From NCBI GenBank assembly GCA_033439765.1, contig JAULSN010000004.1, positions 196,001 through 260,000 on the forward strand: 64,000 nucleotides of DNA. Reading direction: 5' to 3'. Shown in pieces: positions 57,901 to 64,000 of this stretch. The DNA comes from Lasiosphaeria ovina (Eukaryota > Ascomycota > Sordariomycetes > Sordariales > Lasiosphaeriaceae). Position 1 is the first letter of the stretch, and each line of letters begins with the position of its first letter. The notes under the pieces were generated by a model. The model saw only the letters and a list, made by a program, of their open reading frames with translations. It was not told the DNA's origin and searched no databases. The translations under genes were made by a program, and so were the position numbers.

Positions 57901-58772
57901 ACATCACGGAGCGCAACTACCGCACGGTGCCGGACCTCAAGATCGAAGCGATTGGCCGCCTGCACTTCCGCGGCCGCTTCAAGCCGGGCACCGACCGCGA
58001 CCACCTCAAGTTCGTCAGCGACAACGACTCGCGCGAGACCATCGAGAGCTGGGAGGCATGCTTCGCCGAGGGCGTGCGCGCCGAGCACGTGACGGCCGAC
58101 GTGCCTGAGCTCGTGCAGAAGCTACACGAGGAGAGCCTGACGCAGGGCCGGGACGTGCTGGCGCAGGCGCCCGACGAAGACAAACAGAAGTGGCTGGCCA
58201 AGGACGGCACCGACTGGAGCGGCGCGTTCGGCCAGGACCCCAAGGAGCTGCTGAGTCTGCACCGCGCCAGCAGCAGCGAGGACTCGGGGCGCACCGAGGA
58301 GGAGGAGGACGACGACGAGGACGATGGTGATGTCGATCTGGGCATTGCCGACGCCAACCACGACCCCGAGGGCGGCGACCATGAAGACGGCAGCGAGTAC
58401 GTGTTTGGCGAGGCCAGCGGCAACGGCAACGGCAACGGGTCAGCTCTCGAGGGCACGCAGTCGGCCGACACGCAGGCCAGCTCGGCCAGTCGGTCGAGCC
58501 ACAGCCACAGCAACAGCAAGAACCCCATCAAGCAATACAAGGACTACAAGAGCCGTAGCCGCGACCTCCACCGCCAGCACCGCGGGCTGATGCAGTGGTA
58601 AGTACAAACTTGAGTCGGCACGACTGGATAAACAGAGCTGACATTTCGCAGGAGGCCGATGCGCAACGTCCAGTTCGCCAAGGACGAGGCGCTGTTTGCC
58701 GCGCGCCGCCTCACAAAGGTCGGCAGCCTGAGCGGCCGCAAGCCCGACGTCGAGACCGAGGTCAATGGCTGA
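54971..58772 (+). CDS. mug190: Mug190-like SMP/C2-domain lipid-transfer protein
   Basis: Three exons, 54971-55279, 55332-58597 and 58652-58772, giving 1231 residues. Intron 1 (52 nt) has a GC donor (ATG/GCAAGC), CTGAC and CACAG; there is no GT that would serve in its place. Intron 2 has GTAAGT and CAG. A paired hydrophobic region lies near residues 190-230 (V-L-C-A-G-V-F-I-A-I-I-F-V-G, then L-V-P-L-A-A-C-V). Next is an SMP-type lipid-binding domain (E-S-V-E-W-L-N-T-A-V-G-L-I-W through M-G-L-P-K-V-E). Two C2 domains follow (V-R-I-H-K-A-V-G-L-S..D-P-Y-I, and V-V-V-H-Q-I-V-N-L-E-L). The tail is acidic and Ser-rich. This layout matches fission yeast Mug190 and tricalbin-like ER contact-site proteins. 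Lipid transfer is inferred from the fold. Confidence 0.9.
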
Positions 58773-59770
58773 TGTGAATGTTCTCTTTCACATCCGACGA
58801 GTTTGCCGGTACGGAGGTTGGCGCTGGAGGTGTTTGTTACTCAATTGTTTCTCGGCCGATACCGCATGAGAACCTAGAAAATTGGAAATCCGAATTGGAG
58901 AAGGATCGCGCACAACAGACATGTGTAGAACTCCCGAGGTTGTAAAATAGGTGTACGTACTACATGGGTAGTCTCTATTCATTCTACAATAAAAAGGCAA
59001 TGAATATTTCACCATCTTGAATCTATGCCAATGTGTGCTGTTGTGAGACTCTCAGCTGCCAGTCATGTCCTGACTGAGACCCTGGGCGTATGTATGTATT
59101 GTGAGAAAGGGAAAGGGGCAAGATGAAAATACGCCACTTGACCATAGTATCCGTAATTACATATAGCTGAACGGCCTTTCTTTCCTTCTTTACTTCTTGT
59201 TTTGCATCCGGTGGCCCTCCGGGGGCGCCTGCGGCGAGCTGCTCGCTGCGCTCGAAAGGCGCTCTTAGCTTAGATAGATGGATATCAACTCGCTTCGTCG
59301 TAGAGACGACAGACAATAGGCATGGAGTTGAAGTGAAATGGCTTATGCGAAGTACCCGTCACCATGCATGCACACGCTGAAATAAATACAATTCCGAAGA
59401 GTCGGTATTTGCGACGGCGTCATGGGTGATGTGTGCGTATGTTTTATGGGTGGTTATTCTGCTGTCTGGATTGTTTTGGTTTTTTTGTCGTTGACTATGC
59501 ATGGTTTTTGGGGGGATGGCTTGGTGGTTCATTGGAGTACTTAAAAAGAGCAACTGTTTGGCGGCCCGCATCATCTGTCACTTACTCATTCACTTACTGA
59601 CATCTCCATTCCATCTGCAATCACTCATCCATTCATCGCCTGACCTGCAAACTACACTGCACTGCACTGCACTGCCATCAACGGACAGGTTCCCAAAAAG
59701 CCTCGCCAGATAAACGTCTTTTTTACAGCCCGCTTTGCACCCCCAAAAAAACAACAGCAAACAGTGAAAA
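58773..59770. other. Spacer Mug190-PITH with GC-rich repeat copy D
   Basis: About 1 kb without a gene, including the repeat at 59204-59258. A CACTGCACTGCACTGC run precedes the PITH gene. Confidence 0.5.
59204..59258 (-). repeat. GC-rich hairpin repeat, copy D
   Basis: Read on the minus strand: CTTTCGAGCGCAGCGAG, GCTCGCCGCAGGCGC and CCACCGGATGC, then a purine tail AAAACAAGAAGTAAAG. It is the most diverged copy. Confidence 0.78.
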
Positions 59771-60787
59771 ATGTCAGGACACGCCTGTCACGACGAGCAT
59801 TCGCATGCCCACGGCTACGATCCTCATGACCACGACCACACAGACGACATCGCCCCGGCCCTACAGGGGTCGCTGTACCGGTACATCGCGTTCAACGACA
59901 TCGTCACGCTGAACGAGGACGCCGCCGGCGCGGGCGCTGCGGTTGTCAAGAAGACGTGGGCTGAGCGCCTCGATGCGGACCCTGAGCTTGCGAGCGATGC
60001 GGATGAGCAGTTGTTGATGAATGTGCCGTATGTATTGTTCTCTCATTACTTTATTCATTTGTGTGTTGTTTTGTGTTGTTGTCTGCTGCGGTTTGTTGTT
60101 CTTGGGGGTAAGGTTTGTATGATGTATGGATGTCTAGTACCCCCCTTTTAGGTGCCCCCCCCTTTTTTTTTCTTTACGTACCTTTTCTGTTTATTATATC
60201 CATGCACGATCACGGGGGAGTTTACACTACACGGTGTAGGTGGATTTAGACAAGCCCCCTCCCTCTTACTGCTCAAGTCATCACCGTCGATGCACAACCA
60301 CCCGGACACACACACACACATACACACACACATAGGGAGAGAGAGAACTGACAAACGCAGCTTCACGGGCCAGATCAAGCTGCACGCGATCCTGCTGCGG
60401 ACATCCGACAGCGCCAGCGCGCCGCGCACGCTCAAAGTGATCATCAACCGGGACAACGTCGACTTCAGCGCGGCCGAAGACGCCGAGGGCACGCAGACGT
60501 TCGAGCTGGCGCGCACGAGCGAGGTGCAGGAAGTGGCGGTGCGGCGGGCGCGGTTCAGCGCAGTGCGGCGGCTGAGCCTGTTCTTCAGCGACAATTTTGG
60601 TGACGGTGATGAAGATGTTACTCGCATTTCGTATGTCGGTTTCCGCGGCGAGCCCGGCATGCCGCTCGGCCGCGCGCCGCAGAATATCCTGTACGAGGCC
60701 ACCGCGAACCCGAGCGACCACAAGCTCAAGGGCACCAGTGTCAGTGCCATGGGCGGCGGCATTGGCGGGCGGGGGCCGGGCGTGTAA
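59771..60787 (+). CDS. PITH-domain protein (PITHD1-like)
   Basis: Two exons, 59771-60027 and 60361-60787, giving 227 residues. The join rebuilds L-L-M-N-V-P-F-T-G-Q-I-K-L. The N-terminus is His-rich (C-H-D-E-H-S-H-A-H-G, then H-D-H-D-H) and could bind metal. The PITH fold follows: L-Y-R-Y-I-A-F-N-D-I-V-T-L-N-E, then V-K-L/I-K-L-H-A-I-L-L-R, L-K-V-I-I-N-R-D-N-V-D-F, and I-S-Y-V-G-F-R-G-E. This domain is also the proteasome-binding C-terminus of thioredoxin-like TXNL1. The 333-nt intron is several times longer than most here and carries a (CA)n microsatellite just before its branch site and acceptor (AACTGACAAACGCAG). There is no thioredoxin domain. Confidence 0.92.
60306..60332. repeat. (CA)n microsatellite inside the PITH-gene intron
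   Basis: About thirteen CA units with one TA interruption, read directly. Confidence 0.85.
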
Positions 60788-60834
60788 TTAACTCGGTGTC
60801 AAAAAATTATTTAATTTAGGCAGTCTACGTCAGA

Positions 60835-61740
60835 CTACATAAAGTCGTCCTCCCAGTCGGAGCCGCGGTCCTGGTTGCTCATGCCGGCCATGTTCTCCTC
60901 GGTGAAGATGTCGTCGTAGGCGTGGTCCTTCTGCCACTTGAGCTCCTGGCGCTCCTTGGCGACGCGCGCCTCCTCCTTGCGCCGCGCCTGCTGCGCGGCC
61001 TGGTCCTTCTTGCGAAGCTCGCGCAGCCGGCTCTCCTTCTCCTCGCGCAGGTCCGGATACTTTTCCTCCTTGGTCTTGTTGAGCCGGTTGACGATGGCGT
61101 TCTCGCGCTGCGGTACCACTATCCGCTTGACCTGGGGCATGGTTAGGGGGGGGGGGGGGGTGTGTTATCAGGGGTGGGGGGAACCTACCTTCTTCGGATC
61201 CTTGAAGCTCACCTGGCCGACGGCCATGCTGCCGTCCTTGCGCAGGTTGGACCATGGCGTGTAGATGACGGTGATGTTGTCCTTCTTGTTGCCTGCGGGG
61301 TTCAGTCACGGCATGTTTCGTCAGACACACAAACTCACCCTCGATCGAGTTGGCCTTGGTTAGCTGGACCAGGTCGGTGAGCAGGTCCTCGGGGATGTCC
61401 TCCCAGGTCTCGCCCTCGCGCAGCCGCAGGTAGATGTGCGCGCTGGACAGCTTGTCGACGTGGAACTGCGGTCAGAGCATGAGATGCGTCCAGACAGGAA
61501 GTGGGTTTGGTTTCATACCCTAGCGAGTCTCAGTCCACAGCTTGTTTCTGGTGGGAAACCAAGACCAAACTCACCAGACATCCTCTTCCCAGCCGTGCTG
61601 GATCAGCTCCTCGTCTGTTGCAGTCAGCGATGAGCGCGGGGCATGTAAGAGTTATTGATGGACATACTCTCAAACTTGTCCTTGCCGACGTAGACATAGG
61701 CCGGCGGATCGACCACGTTGGACGTAAAGTAGAAAACCAT
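60835..61740 (-). CDS. JLP2: CCDC25 / Jlp2 (NFACT-R domain protein)
   Basis: Proposed exons: 61740-61668, 61614-61575, 61519 (one base), 61465-61339, 61292-61189 and 61131-60835, giving 213 residues. The protein matches CCDC25 along its length: [58 protein letters not shown], then a charged coiled coil and a D-W-E-D-D-F-M end. The TG of the Trp codon ends one exon and F-H-V begins another out of frame with it. A lone G between CTAG and GTATGA supplies the missing base and restores the invariant Trp. Both flanking introns are then normal (55 and 53 nt). Mammalian CCDC25 is a membrane DNA sensor and yeast Jlp2 is uncharacterised; the domain is RNA/tRNA-binding in NFACT proteins. Confidence 0.9.
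61519..61519 (-). other. JLP2: Candidate single-nucleotide exon of CCDC25/Jlp2
   Basis: On the minus strand the context is GACTCGCTAG / G / GTATGAAACC. It supplies the third base of the Trp codon TG-G. Confidence 0.7.
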
Positions 61741-62268
61741 CTTGATGTACTCAAAATCCCTCTAAAAAATAAAATAAAATAAAAAGAGGTGCACGCTATC
61801 TGCTAATGGCGCAGTCTCTTAGCCCGCCGGTGGTGGCAGTTGCGATGCCGTCAGCTGCGAAGTCGAGCAAAAGGCATCCACCAATCGAGATGGTTTGCAG
61901 ATCGAGAGGCTGCGAGCAAACGCCAACCGACCGCGGTCTTCAGCGGGGAAGCCCAAGCAAGGGTTAGGGTTGTCCCTCTACACGTAACTGCCTCCAGCTG
62001 TCACCCCAGCTGCGCCCTGTGTTATCGGGGCATCACTCTATCGGAATTTATTTGCAGCAGCTTCAAATTTCTGTCGACTCTGGCTGGGCATACAAACTTG
62101 GGGCCAAACCACCTCCACCCGCCCGACGACAGCCAAACCCCCGGCCAATGCCCCGAACTTGCCGATAACATCTCACTGCGCCCCCCCGGCCGAGGGCAAT
62201 TGACACCCGAACAGGGCCACCGACAACAAACAAGAAAGAAGCAGCAGAAGACAGAACACAACACAGAA
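61741..62268. other. Divergent promoter region, CCDC25 / mitochondrial uL3m
   Basis: About 530 bases between two starts facing apart. The last 60 bases are a purine-rich leader before the uL3m ATG. No gene was seen. Confidence 0.5.
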
Positions 62269-63378
62269 ATGGCGCCCCGGCTGCCGGCGCGCTGCTGGCG
62301 GCAGCTTCAGCCGACGTCGCTCTCGCGGCCCTCGCTCTCGCCCACCCTTCCACTCGGCCTCGCCCTCCCCCCCGCCGCCCGCCTCCTCTCCCACACCACA
62401 CCGCGCGGCGTCAAGTACGGGTGGAGCACGCAGTCGCCCAAGGCGCGGCCGCGGCGCTTCAACCAGCCGTCCATGGGGCTGCCGGAGCCGACGACGGGCC
62501 CGGCAGCCGCCCTCAAGCGGCGCGAGCGCACGACGCCCAAGAGAACAGGCGTGCTGGCCATCAAGAAGGGCATGACGGCGTTCATGGGGCGGAGCGGCAC
62601 GCGAATCCCGTGCACGGTGCTGCAGCTCGACCGCGTGCAGATCGTGGCCAACAAGACGCGGGCCCAGCACGGCTACTGGGCCGTGCAGGTCGGGCTGGGC
62701 GAGCGGCAGCCCGACAACGTCGGCGCGCCCATGCTGGGCTTCTTTGAGGCGCGCGGCATGGCCCCCAAGCGCGACATGGCCGAGTTCAAGGTGCGCGACC
62801 AGACCGGCCTGCTGCCCGTCGGCGTCCAGCTGCTGCCCGACTGGTTCCACATCGGCCAGTGGGTCGACGTGCGCGCCAACAGCCGCGGCATGGGGTTCGC
62901 TGGTGGCATGAAGCGCCACGGCTTTTCCGGCCAGGAGGCCAGCCACGGCAACTCGCTCAACCACCGCACCATCGGCACCGTCGGCCCGTCGCAGGGCGGT
63001 GGCTCGCGCGTACTGCCCGGCAAGAAGATGCCCGGCCGCATGGGCGGCCAGCAGGCCACGATTCAGAACCTGCCCGTACTGATGGTCGACAACGAGCTCG
63101 GCATCGTCGTGGTCAAGGGCAACATCCCGGGGCCCAAGGGGTGCACGGTCAAGATCCAGGACGCCGTCAAGAAGCCGCCCCCGCCGCAGGAGTTTATCGA
63201 CGAGACGCGCAGGGTGCTCGACGAGCGCTTCCCCGACGCCCAAGAGCGTCTGTCTGAGGCGCGCAAGAAGCACATGGAGCTCAAGGAGGCGCGCAAGCAG
63301 GGGCGGATATCCGAGATTCTCAAGGCGGGCGTGACGGGCGAGGACGTGCCCGAGGCCACGGAGAATGCGCGGGCCTGA
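62269..63378 (+). CDS. MRPL9: Mitochondrial large-subunit ribosomal protein uL3m (Mrpl9)
   Basis: Single exon, 369 residues from the ATG at 62269. The frame is open further upstream to 61840, but that part has no conserved character, and the chosen start gives a basic, acid-poor presequence (A-P-R-L-P-A-R-C-W-R). The uL3 fold follows: G-V-L-A-I-K-K-G-M-T-A-F, V-Q-V-G-L-G, G-Q-W-V-D-V-R-A-N-S-R-G-M-G-F-A-G-G-M-K-R-H-G-F-S-G, S-H-G-N-S-L-N-H-R-T-I-G, P-G-K-K-M-P-G-R-M-G and L-G-I-V-V-V-K-G-N-I-P-G-P-K-G. These are the L3 signature loops that reach toward the peptidyl-transferase centre. The charged C-terminal extension is typical of fungal mitochondrial versions. Confidence 0.95.
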   Translation: MAPRLPARCWRQLQPTSLSRPSLSPTLPLGLALPPAARLLSHTTPRGVKYGWSTQSPKARPRRFNQPSMGLPEPTTGPAAALKRRERTTPKRTGVLAIKKGMTAFMGRSGTRIPCTVLQLDRVQIVANKTRAQHGYWAVQVGLGERQPDNVGAPMLGFFEARGMAPKRDMAEFKVRDQTGLLPVGVQLLPDWFHIGQWVDVRANSRGMGFAGGMKRHGFSGQEASHGNSLNHRTIGTVGPSQGGGSRVLPGKKMPGRMGGQQATIQNLPVLMVDNELGIVVVKGNIPGPKGCTVKIQDAVKKPPPPQEFIDETRRVLDERFPDAQERLSEARKKHMELKEARKQGRISEILKAGVTGEDVPEATENARA

Positions 63379-63530
63379 TTTTGTCTGTTGCATCTGTAGT
63401 ATAGACGGCAGTGAAGATGTACAATACAGTAAATTTACATGAATGTAGGGTTTCTGCTGGCCATATCTGATGACTGTGATGTGTTGGTTGTCTCTCCGGC
63501 CACCCGTCTCTCCCAACTACCTCTCCCCCA

Positions 63531-64000
63531 TCAATCCTTGTTCCTCTCCCCCTCCCTAACCTGCACAGCAATCATCTGCCTGAACCCCCGCGTCTCCTCA
63601 TCATCATCGTCCTCACCAACATCCCTCCCACCCCCGAAACCCGCCTCTCCCGGCCCCGTAATCCCTCTAAACGGATCTTCCCCCTCAAGCAAATCAATAA
63701 CCCTCCCGTCCGCCGTCTCAAGACTCCACTCCAGCGTCTCGAACTGCGCGCGCGGCGTCGCCCGGCTGCTCGCGAACCGCATCCACCCGCTCCCGCGCGT
63801 GCCGCGCACGGCAAACCGGATGTCGATCCGCCCGTGCAGCTGGTTCATAGTCCCCGAGATCCAGGGGATCTGCTGCGCGAAGTAGATCTCGTCGCCTAGA
63901 TATGCGCGCGCTTTGCGGTTCGTGCGTAAAGCGTAGAGGGTCGAGCTGACGACGGGCGAGGAGAGTTTCTGGTAGTTGAAGATGGCGACCGAGGAGAGGG
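63531..64000 (-). CDS. COA1: Cytochrome oxidase assembly factor Coa1, C-terminal part (5' end outside window)
   Basis: Open on the minus strand from the window edge (first full codon at 63998) to a stop at 63531-63533, giving 155 residues. It reads F-N-Y-Q-K-L-S-S-P-V-V, then S-T-L-Y-A-L-R, Y-L-G-D-E-I-Y-F, I-P-W-I-S-G-T-M-N-Q-L-H-G-R-I-D-I, and T-L-E-W-S-L-E-T-A-D-G-R-V-I-D-L-L. This set is the Coa1 family domain, an inner-membrane factor that acts early in Cox1 maturation with Shy1 and Mss51. The membrane helix and targeting sequence lie outside the window. The tail is Asp/Glu-rich and variable. Confidence 0.88.
   Translation of the reverse strand, partial: LSSVAIFNYQKLSSPVVSSTLYALRTNRKARAYLGDEIYFAQQIPWISGTMNQLHGRIDIRFAVRGTRGSGWMRFASSRATPRAQFETLEWSLETADGRVIDLLEGEDPFRGITGPGEAGFGGGRDVGEDDDDEETRGFRQMIAVQVREGERNKD

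Noticed and set aside
61840..62268. N-terminal extension of uL3m to the ATG at 61840
   Set aside because: The added 143 residues lack any targeting or ribosomal character; the 62269 ATG gives a typical mitochondrial presequence.
62173..63516. 447-residue open frame on the minus strand
   Set aside because: It is the antisense of the well-supported uL3m gene; GC-rich codons keep the reverse strand open. The protein is Leu/Ala/Arg/His-rich without motifs.
23040..63990. Mitochondrial-function gene cluster (COX12, B12D/MLRQ, uL3m, COA1)
   Set aside because: Only COX12 and B12D/MLRQ are adjacent; the others are 36 kb away with unrelated genes between, so no real cluster is shown.

Overview
The window is nuclear DNA of a filamentous ascomycete (Pezizomycotina, most likely a Sordariomycete). 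The evidence is high-GC coding sequence interrupted by short introns (mostly 45-130 nt) with GT..CTRAC..YAG signals, gene-dense but non-operonic layout, AT-richer gene-free stretches, abundant short tandem repeats, and fungal-type versions of every recognisable protein. No tRNA, rRNA, CRISPR or bacterial-type feature was seen. Gene models below were built by hand from splice signals, reading-frame continuity and family conservation; no search was run.

Layout. 0-1.2 kb: 3' end of the kinetochore gene SPC25, then the complete MOZART1 gene. 1.7-3.65 kb: a decayed, AT-rich stretch of transposon-associated pseudogenes. 4.5-9.1 kb: a CHY/RING zinc-finger ubiquitin ligase and a TDP2-like endonuclease/exonuclease/phosphatase, both on the minus strand. 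11.1-14.7 kb: a Hul4-type HECT ubiquitin ligase. 16.2-17.1 kb: ribosomal protein eS10. 17.6-21.0 kb: a whole PIF/Harbinger DNA transposon with 42-bp terminal inverted repeats, a TAA target duplication, an apparently intact DDE transposase and a MYB/SANT-like partner gene broken by one TAG. 21.3-28 kb: thymidylate kinase, SDE2, the divergent pair COX12 / B12D-MLRQ protein, and an RRM protein. 28.4-34.3 kb: SEC31 and GET2. 35.9-37.6 kb: a TMEM135-like membrane protein. 41.1-43.4 kb: a bHLH transcription factor. 46.4-48.5 kb: a Y-family (iota-like) DNA polymerase. 51.3-52.9 kb: a disordered protein of unknown role. 55.0-58.8 kb: a Mug190-like SMP/C2 lipid-transfer protein. 59.8-64 kb: PITH protein, CCDC25/Jlp2, mitochondrial uL3m and the 3' part of COA1.

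Functions are mostly housekeeping: ubiquitin ligation, translation, secretory traffic (SEC31, GET2), respiration (COX12, B12D/MLRQ, COA1, uL3m) and genome maintenance. The most unusual content is in exon structure. The CCDC25 gene appears to need a single-nucleotide exon (position 61519), COX12 a 3-nucleotide exon (25118-25120), B12D/MLRQ a 16-nt exon and the DNA polymerase a 24-nt exon next to a GC-AG intron; Mug190 has a second GC-AG intron, and the bHLH gene has three consecutive introns with the same uncommon GTTCGT donor. The other notable items are the Harbinger element and four dispersed copies of a roughly 55-bp GC-rich, hairpin-forming repeat in intergenic DNA.
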